Origin: Paenibacillus xylanilyticus
Lineage (GTDB): Bacteria > Bacillota > Bacilli > Paenibacillales > Paenibacillaceae
NCBI RefSeq assembly: GCF_013359935.1
Contig: NZ_JABMCB010000201.1
Span: forward strand, 1-64,000
Length of the DNA: 64,000 nucleotides
Reading direction: 5' to 3'
The position numbers were made by a program, and so were the translations under genes. Below the pieces are notes generated by a model. The model saw only the letters and a program-made list of their open reading frames with translations, did not search any database and was not told the DNA's origin. This document shows, piece by piece, positions 37,383 through 46,897 of this stretch (position 1 is the stretch's first letter; each line of letters begins with the position of its first letter).

Positions 37383-37994
37383 CTATAAGTTCAAATGATC
37401 TGTCGAAGCGAGCGCTTCGATCTTGTAGTTTCCGTTATCATGGATCAGTGTAGTGATGGAACACTCGGGAATAAGACGATTTTGCATGGCTATAAAATGG
37501 GAATGCCAGACGTTAAGCTCACGCTCGGTAAAGGTTTGTATAAGAAAATCGGTAATAAGTCCGCCATGTGTAACTACAATGATGTTACTGTTTGCCCGCT
37601 CGTTATGAGCCAATTCGGTAAGTATAGAGGCCAGACGTTCACCAGCCTGCTTTGCCGAATCACCCACGGGTGGGATGTATTCCGGATTAGCCGTACATTG
37701 ATCCCACATCGCAATGAATTGTTCAAAGGTCTGATCAGGGCAATCCCCCCAGTTCGCACGTTCACGCAGGCGGAAATCCTCGATCACAAGGGAATGAGTA
37801 TGATGGGCAAGCTTTTCGGCGGTTGCTACTGCTCTTCGGAGTGGGCTGGAGACGATTTTGGTAATGGGAAGGGGAGCTTTGGCAAAATGCAGTGCGGTTG
37901 CTTCGGCTTGCAATGACCCTTCAGCAGTGAGGGAGACATCGCCGATGCGCCTTTCTTTTAAACCATGCCTCACCAGATGAAAGGTAGTACTCAT
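37383..37994 (-). CDS. Histidine phosphatase family protein
   Basis: Phosphoglycerate-mutase-like phosphatase, 203 aa, cytosolic. The catalytic motif LVRHG is at residues 7-11, followed by LTAEG, the second Arg in SSPLRRAVATAE, and the second His in VVTHGGLITD near 148. AGGAGG before ATG. It ends at the PL11 terminator and diverges from an AraC regulator with under 100 nt between starts. Substrate unknown. Confidence 0.85.
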   Translation of the reverse strand: MSTTFHLVRHGLKERRIGDVSLTAEGSLQAEATALHFAKAPLPITKIVSSPLRRAVATAEKLAHHTHSLVIEDFRLRERANWGDCPDQTFEQFIAMWDQCTANPEYIPPVGDSAKQAGERLASILTELAHNERANSNIIVVTHGGLITDFLIQTFTERELNVWHSHFIAMQNRLIPECSITTLIHDNGNYKIEALASTDHLNL

Positions 37995-38090
37995 GACATG
38001 GACCTCCTTATGTTAGGTAGTTTTAATCCAGCAGACAGAATTGCTACAATGGTAAAAAGTGAGGATCGCTGCAGCAATGGAGGTATGGAT

Positions 38091-39101
38091 ATGAGCACGA
38101 AGCGTTGGACGGGGAGCCTGTTTCAGGAGGAGCTGCGAACGGAGGACTGTGGGCCTCGTTTTTACGCATACTATTATAAGCAATGGGACAATTACAGCAT
38201 GGCTTATCACGATCATGACTCGACTGAAATCATGTATATCATTTCGGGGATGTGCAGAGTGGATGTACTGATGCCGGATGGGAGTTCGGAGCAGGCTGTA
38301 CTAAAAAAAGGTCAGTTCATTCTACTGGATGCAGGTGTACCGCATCGTTTGCTGGTCGAAGATGGCGTGCCTTGCCGGATGCTCAATGTGGAGTTTGGTT
38401 TTGCCGGCTCGGGGCCTGGACAACCCTCCATTCGTCAGCTCGCACGTGAAGAAGAAGAGGTCGATATTTTTCTGACTCACGCCTCTCCGTATCTGGTGCT
38501 GCCTGACCCGGAAGAAGTGTATCACATTATGAAAAGTCTGGTGCTCGAACTGGACCAACGTGGCCTAATGGAGCAGGGAAGTTCGGCTATTCCGATGAAG
38601 ATCATTCCTCCAGATGAACGGTCACATCATCGCGAAGCCCGGAATCTGAAGTCACCTGAACAGGGGACACTGGTCCGTACACTGTTTATCCAGCTGCTGG
38701 TCCGGGTTGCGCGTCTGCGTGGGGAAATGAGCCGGAGTGCGCTGGATCAGACGGAGCTGTATGTAAAACGCACCATTGAATTCATGCATCACAATATGGA
38801 TCGCAGCATTCAGATGAAGGATATCGCAGCAGCCGTCAATTTGCATCCGGGCTATTTACATCGTATTTTTCGTCAGCACACGCAGCGGACACCTACCGAC
38901 TATCTTACGATGCTTCGAATGGAGAAGGCCAAGATGCTGCTGCAGCAGACCAATATCCCGATCTCTGAAATTCCCGATTATGTGGGGGTGGGCAGCCGTC
39001 AATATTTCCACATGTTATTCAAAAAATATACAAGCCGGACTCCAGTTGAGTATCGGTCCATGATGGAGCGGCATGTCAGCCAGTACCCGCCGGAGGGATG
39101 A
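38091..39101 (+). CDS. AraC-family regulator near GH4 gene
   Basis: Transcription regulator, 336 aa. N-terminal cupin (about 25-110; YHDHDSTEIMYIISG, GQFILLDAGVPHRL), then a variable middle and a C-terminal double helix-turn-helix (about 230-330) containing MKDIAAAVNLHPGYLHRIFRQHT. ATG 38091 is 6 nt after GGAGGT; upstream in-frame ATGs would overlap the divergent phosphatase gene. It lies directly upstream of the alpha-galactosidase gene in the same direction and probably activates it, in the manner of MelR. Confidence 0.83.
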   Translation: MSTKRWTGSLFQEELRTEDCGPRFYAYYYKQWDNYSMAYHDHDSTEIMYIISGMCRVDVLMPDGSSEQAVLKKGQFILLDAGVPHRLLVEDGVPCRMLNVEFGFAGSGPGQPSIRQLAREEEEVDIFLTHASPYLVLPDPEEVYHIMKSLVLELDQRGLMEQGSSAIPMKIIPPDERSHHREARNLKSPEQGTLVRTLFIQLLVRVARLRGEMSRSALDQTELYVKRTIEFMHHNMDRSIQMKDIAAAVNLHPGYLHRIFRQHTQRTPTDYLTMLRMEKAKMLLQQTNIPISEIPDYVGVGSRQYFHMLFKKYTSRTPVEYRSMMERHVSQYPPEG

Positions 39102-39290
39102 GTCGATTATGGTTATCCATTGAAGCATGCCAAGACTGGAGCGGGTCGTAAAAGTTAGGATTTTTGACAACCTGATCTGGAAAAGGTCATGATTTTGATA
39201 ACGCTTCCCTAGTTCCGGTTGGTACAATGATTTCATGAAGTGAGGTCATTAACCGAAGCACATTGTTTCGGATTACGGGAGGGCATGTGA

Positions 39291-40796
39291 ATGTCGTTTA
39301 AAGTGGCGTTTATCGGGGCAGGAAGTATCGGTTTTACACGGGGCTTGCTGCGGGACTTGTTGACGGTACCGGAGTTTAACAACATAGAGATTGCGTTCTG
39401 TGATATTAATCAGCACAATCTGGACATGGTGACAGAGCTGTGTCAGCGGGATATTCGGGAGAACGGACTGGATATTCAGATTCAGCCTACCACAGACCGG
39501 AAAGAGGCGCTTAAGTACGCGAAGTATGTACTGTGTACGATTCGTGTCGGGGGGCTGGAAGCATTCGCAACGGATGTGGACATTCCGCTCAAATATGGGG
39601 TGGATCAATGTGTCGGCGATACGTTGTGTGCAGGGGGCATTATGTATGGACAGCGCGGCATTGCCGAAATGCTGGACATTTGTAAAGATATTCGCGAACA
39701 GAGTGCACCGGACGTACTGCTGCTAAATTACTCCAACCCGATGGCCATGCTGACGTGGGCTTGCAATAAGTATGGGGGCGTACGTACCATCGGATTGTGT
39801 CACGGTGTACAGCATGGACATCACCAGATTGCGGAAGCTTTTGGATTGAAAAAGAGCGAAGTGGATATTATCTGTGCCGGCATTAACCATCAGACTTGGT
39901 ATATCCAGGCTTCTCATCAGGGGAAAGATCTTACGGGAGATTTGCTTGAAGCCTTTGAAAAACATCCGGAATACAGTCGTACCGAGAAAGTGCGGATCGA
40001 CATGCTGCGCCGCTTCGGGTACTACAGCACGGAATCGAACGGTCACCTGAGTGAATATGTACCTTGGTACCGTAAACGTCCGGAAGAGATCAAGGACTGG
40101 ATTGATCTGGGCAACTGGATTAATGGCGAGACGGGTGGATATCTGCGGGTATGTACAGAGGGAAGAAACTGGTTTGAGACTGATTTCCCGAACTGGATGA
40201 AGGACGAACCCATGAGATTCATTCCGGAAAAACGGGGCGAGGAGCACGGTTCCTACATTATAGAAGGGCTCGAGACAGGACGCGTATATCGCGGACACTT
40301 CAATACCGTTAATAACGGTGTAATCTCCAATCTGCCAGATGATGCGATTATTGAAGCACCGGGATATGTGGATCGCAACGGCATCTCGATGCCGCATGTC
40401 GGTGATTTGCCACTTGGCCCGGCTGCAGTGTGTAATGTAAGTATTTCTGTACAACGGCTTGCCGTTGAAGCGGCTGTGAACGGAGACGACAAGCTGCTTC
40501 GTCAAGCATTCATGATGGATCCGCTTGTGGGTGCCGTTTGTAATCCAAAAGAAATTTGGCAAATGGTGGACGAGATGCTGGTTGCACAAGCACAGTGGCT
40601 GCCGCAATATGGTGAAGCGATTGCGGCCGCAGAAGCAAGACTCGCTGCTGGCAATCTCATTCCTACGAAGGAATATGAAGGTGCAGCACGTCTCAAAGTG
40701 AAAACGGTGGAAGAAATGCAGCAGGATCGTGATGCCGCCAACAAAAATGCGGGTGAATCCGATAAAGGGAAAGACCGCGAGAAAGTGCAGCAATAG
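39291..40796 (+). CDS. melA: GH4 alpha-galactosidase (MelA-type)
   Basis: NAD+- and Mn2+-dependent glycosidase of family GH4, 501 aa, cytosolic. The N-terminal Rossmann motif GAGSIGF is at 9-15, followed by NYSNPMAMLTW, GLCHGVQHGHHQ with the metal-binding Cys near 174, and ICAGINHQTW with the metal-binding His near 203. The size (about 430-500) and GVDQCVGDTLCAGGI pattern fit alpha-galactosidases or related galacturonidases more than maltose-phosphate hydrolases. GGGAGGG before ATG. The last 25 residues are a charged tail that may be dispensable. The AraC gene upstream is the likely regulator. Exact galactoside specificity is inferred. Confidence 0.82.
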   Translation: MSFKVAFIGAGSIGFTRGLLRDLLTVPEFNNIEIAFCDINQHNLDMVTELCQRDIRENGLDIQIQPTTDRKEALKYAKYVLCTIRVGGLEAFATDVDIPLKYGVDQCVGDTLCAGGIMYGQRGIAEMLDICKDIREQSAPDVLLLNYSNPMAMLTWACNKYGGVRTIGLCHGVQHGHHQIAEAFGLKKSEVDIICAGINHQTWYIQASHQGKDLTGDLLEAFEKHPEYSRTEKVRIDMLRRFGYYSTESNGHLSEYVPWYRKRPEEIKDWIDLGNWINGETGGYLRVCTEGRNWFETDFPNWMKDEPMRFIPEKRGEEHGSYIIEGLETGRVYRGHFNTVNNGVISNLPDDAIIEAPGYVDRNGISMPHVGDLPLGPAAVCNVSISVQRLAVEAAVNGDDKLLRQAFMMDPLVGAVCNPKEIWQMVDEMLVAQAQWLPQYGEAIAAAEARLAAGNLIPTKEYEGAARLKVKTVEEMQQDRDAANKNAGESDKGKDREKVQQ

Positions 40797-40840
40797 CTGT
40801 AATTTTAGTATGGTCAGAAGATAAGTTGAACGTGAACCAT

Positions 40841-40881
40841 GCAAGGCCCACTCCAATGTGTTGGAGGGGCCTTGTTTTATT
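40841..40881 (+). terminator. Terminator after GH4 gene
   Basis: Arms CAAGGCCCACTCCAA and TTGGAGGGGCCTTG, 4-nt loop, then TTTTATTATTTTTT. Confidence 0.88.
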
Positions 40882-41080
40882 ATTTTTTCTCCACGAGACG
40901 AACGACAAAGGCAAATGAAGTATCCCCATCACCTCCCTAATATATTCCAGACGGAAAGCAAGATAATAATGTTGCTCTGCAATGGGCGGGAACGGAATTG
41001 AAGGGACTTGGGCAGCCTGGCAAATGGGCGTTCGAAGCTGGAGGAACCAGCAGAAATCAAAGAGACCTTTTCACAAATTG

Positions 41081-41108
41081 TTGACAATTAAGGCGCATCA
41101 AATATATG
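41081..41108 (+). promoter_or_regulatory. Possible SigA promoter of the amino acid importer
   Basis: Perfect TTGACA with TATATG 16 nt downstream. The rest of the 40882-41222 intergenic region shows a small GCTGG/CCAGC hairpin near 41036 but no riboswitch or T-box signature that I recognise. Confidence 0.35.
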
Positions 41109-41222
41109 GAAATGGGCAAGACACTCGACTCTTCTCCCATGCTATGTTATTATAAGTCTCTGATAACGTGGTAACGAACTAAAGCGTTTGGGTTTTGGTT
41201 ACAGACATGGAGGGTACGAGAG

Positions 41223-41993
41223 ATGAGAAAAAAAGCGATATTATTATTATTTATCAGCATATGCATGATCGTTGTAGCTGGTTGTTCCAGCTCGGGAAGC
41301 AAGGACGACAACACCATTATTGTGGGGATTGATGATAAATTCGCTCCCATGGGTTTCCGGGATGAACAAAATGAAATTGTTGGCTTTGATATTGATTACG
41401 CCAGAGCCGCAGCGGAGAAAATGGGTAAAGAAGTTACCTTTCAGCCGATCGACTGGTCTTCGAAAGAGTCCGAGCTGAACAGCGGCCGGATCGACATGAT
41501 CTGGAATGGTTACACGATTACGGACGAGCGCAAGGAGAAAGTGCTGTTCACGAAGCCGTATCTGGAAAACAGTCAGGTAGCGATTACTCTGGCAGATTCC
41601 CCAATTACGAAGCTGGATGAGCTGGATGGCAAAAATGTGGGATTGCAGGCACTGTCCTCCGCGGCAGATGCGCTGGCAGCGAGTCCCCTGAAAGATAAAG
41701 TGAATGCTTCCGAATTCAAGGATAACGTGCTTGCCCTGACGGATCTGAAGACGAAGCGCCTAGATGCGGTTATCATCGATGAAGTGGTGGCGAGATATTA
41801 CATGTCCAAGGAAGAGGGAACATTCAAATTGCTGGATGAATCCCTTGCTCCGGAACAATATGGTATTGGGATCAAAAAAGGCAATGAAGAGTTGCTCGAT
41901 CAGCTGCAAAAAGCACTGGATGAGCTGAATGCAGACGGAACGGCTGCCGAGATCTCAACCAAGTGGCTGGGTGAAGACAAAGTGTTGAAATAG
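41223..41993 (+). CDS. Polar amino acid-binding lipoprotein
   Basis: Family 3 solute-binding lipoprotein, 256 aa: lipobox VAGC with Cys near 20, then TIIVGIDDKFAPMGFRDEQNEIVGFDID, RIDMIWNGYTITDERKEKVLFTKPYL, and ALTDLKTKRLDAVIIDEVVARYY. These are typical of receptors for cystine, Gln/Glu or Arg/His. The set of binding protein, one permease and one ATPase is the usual minimal system. The ligand is not clear from sequence. Confidence 0.87.
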   Translation: MRKKAILLLFISICMIVVAGCSSSGSKDDNTIIVGIDDKFAPMGFRDEQNEIVGFDIDYARAAAEKMGKEVTFQPIDWSSKESELNSGRIDMIWNGYTITDERKEKVLFTKPYLENSQVAITLADSPITKLDELDGKNVGLQALSSAADALAASPLKDKVNASEFKDNVLALTDLKTKRLDAVIIDEVVARYYMSKEEGTFKLLDESLAPEQYGIGIKKGNEELLDQLQKALDELNADGTAAEISTKWLGEDKVLK

Positions 41994-42031
41994 ACAGGCT
42001 AGTGCCTGACATACGATTGGAAACAAATATG

Positions 42032-42077
42032 ACCCCGTATTCCATGTTGGAGCAGTGACTCCAAAGGAGTGCGGGGT
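42032..42077 (+). other. Intercistronic hairpin after amino acid-binding protein gene
   Basis: Outer stem ACCCCG/CGGGGT encloses an inner hairpin TTGGAG/CTCCAA. There is no T run. It sits between binding protein and permease genes. Confidence 0.6.
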
Positions 42078-42102
42078 TAACAGATTAGAGGAGACAAAAA
42101 TC

Positions 42103-42762
42103 ATGAGTTGGGATTATATTTCTACTATTTTGAAGCCTATGCTCGAGGGAGCGCAGACGACCATTTTCCTGTTTTTGGTCGCTATTGCGCTGTCCGTACC
42201 GCTTGGTTTTGCTGTTACACTGGTCATGAGGAGCCGATTCAAACCGCTCGCATGGCTGGCACATACGTACGTCTATGTTATGCGGGGAACACCGTTGTTG
42301 CTGCAGATCCTCTTTTTCTGCTTTGGTCTTCCACTGCTTCCAGTGATCGGTGAGTATCTGGTATTTGACCGGCTCGTTGCCGCTGCCATTGCTTTTATTC
42401 TGAACTACGCGGCGTACTTTGCCGAAATCTTTAGAGGTGGTTTGCTCTCCATCGACAAAGGGCAGCATGAAGCTGCACAGGTTCTTGGTTTAACGAAATG
42501 GCAAACGATGACCAAAGTGATCATTCCACAGATGATTCGGGTGGTATTGCCTGCAACGGCGAATGAATCCATTACTTTAATCAAGGATACGGCTTTGTTA
42601 TATGCGGTGGCGGTTCCTGAATTGCTCTACTACGCTCAAGCCGCAGTGAACCGGGATTTGCAGCTGGTCCCTTTTTTCGTCGCAGCGATCATGTACCTGC
42701 TGATGACATTGGTGCTCACATTGCTGTTCAAGGCATTGGAGAAGCGGTTTTCATTTGAATAA
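42103..42762 (+). CDS. Polar amino acid ABC permease
   Basis: Permease of the HisMQ/GlnP type, 219 aa, with YVMRGTPLLLQILFFCFGLP, the AAYFAEIFRGGLLSIDKGQHEAAQVLGL signature and IKDTALLYAVAVPELLY. Start ATG 42103 with GAGGAG upstream; the open frame from 42055 crosses the intercistronic hairpin. Being the only permease, it presumably works as a homodimer. Confidence 0.9.
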   Translation: MSWDYISTILKPMLEGAQTTIFLFLVAIALSVPLGFAVTLVMRSRFKPLAWLAHTYVYVMRGTPLLLQILFFCFGLPLLPVIGEYLVFDRLVAAAIAFILNYAAYFAEIFRGGLLSIDKGQHEAAQVLGLTKWQTMTKVIIPQMIRVVLPATANESITLIKDTALLYAVAVPELLYYAQAAVNRDLQLVPFFVAAIMYLLMTLVLTLLFKALEKRFSFE

Positions 42763-42795
42763 ATTAAATCTGATCAATCAAAGGACTGTCTGCAT

Positions 42796-43551
42796 ATGAC
42801 ACATATTATAGAAGTAAATCAGTTAAGAAAATCTTTTGGATCACTCGATGTACTGAAGCAGGTATCCTTCAACGTGGCGCCGGGTGAAGTCATTGCTGTG
42901 ATCGGCCCATCCGGCTCGGGTAAAAGCACGATGCTGCGCAGTCTCATTCATCTGGAGGATATCTCCGGTGGAACGATTCGCATTCAGGATCAGACGCTGG
43001 CTGACAATGGCCGTTATGCTGGAGCTGCGGAAATTCGCAAGATCACAGATCGTATGGGCATGGTGTTTCAGCATTTTAATCTGTTCCCGCATCTGACCGT
43101 ACAGGCGAATCTGGAACTGGCACCGAAGACGTTGAAAAAGGAAAGCTCAAGCCTCATCCGCCAGCGCAGCCTGGAATTGCTCGGCAAAGTGGGGCTGTCC
43201 GACAAGGCGGATGCCTATCCGGCCAATCTGTCCGGCGGACAGAAACAGCGCGTAGCGATTGCCCGCGCATTGATGATGCAGCCGGACATTCTGCTGTTCG
43301 ATGAGCCGACATCGGCACTCGATCCCGAGTTGACCGGGGAAGTACTGCGAGTGATCAAAGAGCTGGCGCAGGAGAATATGACGATGATGATCGTCACGCA
43401 TGAGATGAGCTTTGCCCGCGATGTTGCAGATCGGGTCTTCTTCATGGATAACGGCGAAATTGCCGAGGAGGGCCCGCCAGAACAGATTTTTGGCAATCCA
43501 AAGTTGGATCGCACACGGACCTTTCTTCAGCGGGTGGAAGTAGATTCTTAA
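42796..43551 (+). CDS. Polar amino acid ABC importer ATPase
   Basis: ATP-binding subunit of the GlnQ type, 251 aa. Walker [10 protein letters not shown] near 37-45, Q-loop [11 protein letters not shown], signature LSGGQKQR near 145, Walker [13 protein letters not shown] near 165, switch His in [10 protein letters not shown]. Last gene of the three-gene operon, followed by a terminator. Confidence 0.9.
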   Translation: MTHIIEVNQLRKSFGSLDVLKQVSFNVAPGEVIAVIGPSGSGKSTMLRSLIHLEDISGGTIRIQDQTLADNGRYAGAAEIRKITDRMGMVFQHFNLFPHLTVQANLELAPKTLKKESSSLIRQRSLELLGKVGLSDKADAYPANLSGGQKQRVAIARALMMQPDILLFDEPTSALDPELTGEVLRVIKELAQENMTMMIVTHEMSFARDVADRVFFMDNGEIAEEGPPEQIFGNPKLDRTRTFLQRVEVDS

Positions 43552-43566
43552 ATCCAAATGAAAATG

Positions 43567-43613
43567 AAAAAAAAGTGGTGTTCCATTGAATATGGGAGCA
43601 TCACTTTTTTTTG
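43567..43613. terminator. Bidirectional terminator
   Basis: Arms around AAAAAAGTGGTGTTCC and GGAGCATCACTTTTTT with one or two mismatches, A-rich and T-rich flanks. It serves the ATPase gene and the convergent lipoprotein gene. Confidence 0.8.
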
Positions 43614-43624
43614 GTTCAAGCTAT

Positions 43625-44176
43625 TTAAGAGATATACCCGTCAAAAAACCACTCCCCTTCAGGTGAACGGATGAAGGAAAACTCGTACTCGATTTTTCCC
43701 TCAGAACCTTTTGTCGTAATAGTTCGGGCAATAAAAAGCATGAAGTGGTCTGAATCCTTTTGATCATAACCTCTGAACTCGAACTCGTCCCAAAGCATGC
43801 TCTTAATGAAATCAGCTTCATAAGAAGAATCTCCATGTCGAACAACAAATGCATTTCTGCTAGAGGTTATCTCCACATTGGGAGAAGATACGGACTCGAT
43901 ATAAGCGGTATCTTCTGATTCCATGGCAGCCATGAGTTTAAACGTCATATTCAGGGTCTCTCTCAGGTTTGTCCTAGCTTCCTCTTCGTTTACGCTTTCC
44001 TGTAGGAAAGTAACTTGTTCCTGCAGGCGAGTGTTCTCTTCTCTCAGTTCCTTGATAGTTTGGGTCATTTCGGCGTTCTGCTCGCTCAACTGAGTGTTCT
44101 CGACAGATGAACCGGGTTCATCGCAGCTTGTTAGTAATAAAGCGGCGGATACGAATAAAAGAAATCTTTTAAACAT
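43625..44176 (-). CDS. Lipoprotein with coiled coil, unknown function
   Basis: A 183-aa predicted lipoprotein: short basic start, hydrophobic LLFVSAALLLTSC with lipobox Cys near 18, a coiled coil of about 40 residues (SEQNAEMTQTIKELREENTRLQEQVTFLQ), then an alpha+beta domain of about 110 residues ending GEWFFDGYIS that resembles small NTF2-like or DUF4878-type folds. Start ATG 44176 has AAGGAGGG upstream. No neighbour suggests a function. Confidence 0.72.
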   Translation of the reverse strand: MFKRFLLFVSAALLLTSCDEPGSSVENTQLSEQNAEMTQTIKELREENTRLQEQVTFLQESVNEEEARTNLRETLNMTFKLMAAMESEDTAYIESVSSPNVEITSSRNAFVVRHGDSSYEADFIKSMLWDEFEFRGYDQKDSDHFMLFIARTITTKGSEGKIEYEFSFIRSPEGEWFFDGYIS

Positions 44177-44572
44177 GATAACCCTCCTTATACTGGAAAA
44201 TAGTAACATACCTTCTCTGGAATTACATGATTTAATCGACTCCAGATGTCCAACAGAACATATCTACCTTCCGCCAGGTGACGTGCCGATGAGCAGTTCA
44301 CGAAAGGAGATGTTTAGTAAAAGTGAATAGTTTAAGGTTACATTATTACAAATTTATTAATATATATATTTATTTTCCATAGCGACATCATTCCCCTTAC
44401 TTCGACAAGGATATGCATTTATTATGAGGTGGAGGATAGTGTTTGAATCCAGAATGGCTATGCAGCTTATTCTTTTGAAAGGAGGTTAATATATTCATTC
44501 ATAAAGTAACAAAAACCTTTACGTTAGTAAATGTATTGGGGAAAGAGAGAAAATTTATTTTTTTCTCAAGTT

Positions 44573-44587
44573 ATGAAAGCGCTTCAA
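44573..44587. promoter_or_regulatory. cre-like site upstream of arabinanase gene
   Basis: ATGAAAGCGCTTCAA matches the cre consensus at all fixed positions but one, about 80 nt before the start codon. The 44177-44664 intergenic region is otherwise AT-rich with no further feature seen. Confidence 0.5.
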
Positions 44588-44664
44588 AACTTCGATTTAT
44601 ACAGAATTATTATTATCTAATTTGCTATATGATCACGCCACTATGAAGGGAGATCGATCCGATC

Positions 44665-46773
44665 ATGCAGTGTATTTACAAGTTATGGAACAAACTGGGC
44701 ACCATGATGCTCGTTTTTGTCCTTTTGGTCGTTAGCGTAGGCAGTGGAAATGCATTAGGGGCAGCAAGTTCATCGACAACTTCGAATACAACCCGGGTGT
44801 CCGTACATGACCCGTCCATTTATTATGATTCGTCCACGAACAAGTATTACATTTACGGCTCGCATCTGGCTCAGGCCAGCAGCACGGATCTCCGAAACTG
44901 GTCTTACGAGGGAACGCAGGGGTATGCCAACAGTACCTTATATGCACCCTCTACCTTTGAAGGCTACTATTACATCAAAAATAAAAACAGCAACCTATAC
45001 CTGGATGTCACCGACGGCTCATCTGCTGATGGGACAGGCATTCGGCAGTGGTCCTATAACGGGTCCGACGCGCAGAAGTTCAGAATTATGCACTACAGCA
45101 ACGGGGAGTACTACCTCCTTACCGCCAACTCGGCCTATAAAAGTGCCATTGACGTCAATGGCGGCTCGGCTGCCGACGGTGCTCTCATTGAGCAGTGGGC
45201 GTATTGGGGTGGTACCATGCAGTTGTTCCGGATTCAGCAAAATGCGGATGGCTCGGTTGCTTTCCTGACCAAGGCTTCCGGATATACCAGTGCGCTGGAT
45301 GTGGCGGACGGAAGCACGACTGCCGGTGCCAATGTACAGCAATGGAACTACTGGGGCGGGGATATGCAGAAATGGGAGCTGGTCAAAGCAGGCGGAACCG
45401 GGAATGCATCCCGAAGCTCGGGAGCTGCCTTGACATCCGCTCTGGCTGTATCCTATGCCTGGGCCGGTTATAACGATCAGGACAGCTCCGGCGGTCACGC
45501 GGTATGGGCGCCAGCATCGCCGATTTACAATGCTTCTTATACGTGGGCGGACGGCTCCAAGGGCGCCTACATGTTGTATTACTCCACTTCTTCCACCTAT
45601 ATTCGCTCAGCTATCGGTTTTGGTGTATCCAAGTCCGTTAAGGGACCCTACGAGTACATTGATACCATCATCTACTCGGGATTCACAAGCGGAAGCAATC
45701 CGATCACGACTACGTCATCTCTTGGAACAAAAACCGTAAACACATGGTACCAGAATACCAATATTCCCGAGCTGATTGACAAAGGGACGTTGTCTGGCAC
45801 GCGAAGCGGCTGGTTCCTGAGCAATGGCGGATTCAATAATACACTGTTTCCCAACGCGATCGATCCTACCTTGACCTATGACAGTTCCGGCAAACTGTGG
45901 ATGAGTTACGGATCCTGGTCAGGGGGAATCTATATTCTTCAAATTAATCCGGATACAGGCCAGCCGATCTATCCGGGAACGGACAGCGGCAATACGGACC
46001 GTTACTTTGGCAAACGCATTGCGGGAGGTTATGGGAAAACGGGAGAAGCTCCCTATATCGTGTATGACAGGGATGCAGGTTATTACTACCTGTATGTAAC
46101 GTACGGCGGATTGGCCAATGAGGGCGGTTATCATATCCGCGTGTATCGTTCCACCACGATTGACGGAACATATACGGATGCTGCTGGCAATCAGGCCGTA
46201 TATGCGTCTGCTTCGGTTGATCAGTCCACTCGCGGCGTGAAGCTGTTCGGCAACTATACGCTGTCGGGCATACCGCTTGGTTACAAATCGGGAGGACACA
46301 ACTCCGCATTTGTCGATACGGATGGCGCAAGGTATCTGATCTATCATACCCGTTTCAATAACGGAACCGAGTATCATGAGGTTCGTGCGCACCAGCAATT
46401 CCTGAATGCCGACAAATGGCCGGTGACAGCCGTGTACGAATTTTTGGGAAGCAGCATCTCTTCCACGGGTTATAGCGCAAGCGACATGACGGGAACGTAC
46501 CAGTTCGTTAACATGGGGCTGGATGCATCCATTAGCGGCGTAGGCATGCTTCCGACCCAGAGCGTCACGCTGAATGCCAACGGAACGATATCCGGTGCGG
46601 TAACCGGTACATGGTCGAATACTTCCGGTACGTATTACTGCACGATGGTGATTAACGGTGTAACGTACAAAGGTATATTCTTTAAACAGAAAAATGAGCT
46701 ATCCAGCCATAACGAAGTGATGACATTCTCGCTGATTGGTACCAACAATCAATCGATCTGGGGTTCCAAATAG
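44665..46773 (+). CDS. Secreted GH43 endo-arabinanase with inserted CBM13 domain
   Basis: Extracellular arabinan endo-1,5-alpha-L-arabinanase-like enzyme, 702 aa. Signal peptide to about residue 33. The five-bladed GH43 propeller starts VSVHDPSI (base Asp 49), continues through AIDPT (Asp 400) and GEAPYIVYD (acid Glu 461), and includes GGYHIRVYRS and GHNSAFVDTDG. Between residues about 98 and 241, after the first blade, a ricin-B/CBM13 trefoil is inserted, with three repeats each carrying LDV or IDV and QW. A C-terminal beta-barrel of about 110 residues ends in WGSK, as I recall for B. subtilis AbnB. AbnB lacks the inserted lectin and is about 470 aa. The insertion should give the catalytic domain its own glycan-binding module. 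Confidence 0.85.
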   Translation: MQCIYKLWNKLGTMMLVFVLLVVSVGSGNALGAASSSTTSNTTRVSVHDPSIYYDSSTNKYYIYGSHLAQASSTDLRNWSYEGTQGYANSTLYAPSTFEGYYYIKNKNSNLYLDVTDGSSADGTGIRQWSYNGSDAQKFRIMHYSNGEYYLLTANSAYKSAIDVNGGSAADGALIEQWAYWGGTMQLFRIQQNADGSVAFLTKASGYTSALDVADGSTTAGANVQQWNYWGGDMQKWELVKAGGTGNASRSSGAALTSALAVSYAWAGYNDQDSSGGHAVWAPASPIYNASYTWADGSKGAYMLYYSTSSTYIRSAIGFGVSKSVKGPYEYIDTIIYSGFTSGSNPITTTSSLGTKTVNTWYQNTNIPELIDKGTLSGTRSGWFLSNGGFNNTLFPNAIDPTLTYDSSGKLWMSYGSWSGGIYILQINPDTGQPIYPGTDSGNTDRYFGKRIAGGYGKTGEAPYIVYDRDAGYYYLYVTYGGLANEGGYHIRVYRSTTIDGTYTDAAGNQAVYASASVDQSTRGVKLFGNYTLSGIPLGYKSGGHNSAFVDTDGARYLIYHTRFNNGTEYHEVRAHQQFLNADKWPVTAVYEFLGSSISSTGYSASDMTGTYQFVNMGLDASISGVGMLPTQSVTLNANGTISGAVTGTWSNTSGTYYCTMVINGVTYKGIFFKQKNELSSHNEVMTFSLIGTNNQSIWGSK

Positions 46774-46848
46774 AACACCCGATTAGACGATACAAGCACT
46801 AAGTCGTGTCATGGATGATGGAAGCCCAAAACCATTTTCGAAATAGAA

Positions 46849-46897
46849 AGACTCACAAGACTGGCCGGGAGGCCTGATGCTTCGTGAGTTTTTTTTA
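46849..46897 (+). terminator. Terminator after arabinanase gene
   Basis: Arms ACTCACAAG and CTTCGTGAGT with an inner GGCC-containing loop, followed by eight T residues. The remaining intergenic stretch to 47142 holds only a 62-codon open frame with no coding character. Confidence 0.8.

Noticed and set aside
39181-39228. cre site and promoter before the GH4 gene
   Set aside because: TTGATAACGCTTCCC has two mismatches to the cre consensus, and TACAAT at 39223 has no -35 box at the right distance.
40970-41085. Stretch that reads as a possible gene fragment (ALQWAGTELKGLG...) before the amino acid importer
   Set aside because: No start codon or ribosome site, only about 40 codons long, and no family recognised; chance is sufficient.
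40882-41222. Possible T-box or other riboswitch before the amino acid importer
   Set aside because: No T-box AGGGTGG-type sequence, no specifier stem and no terminator before the gene; only one short hairpin.
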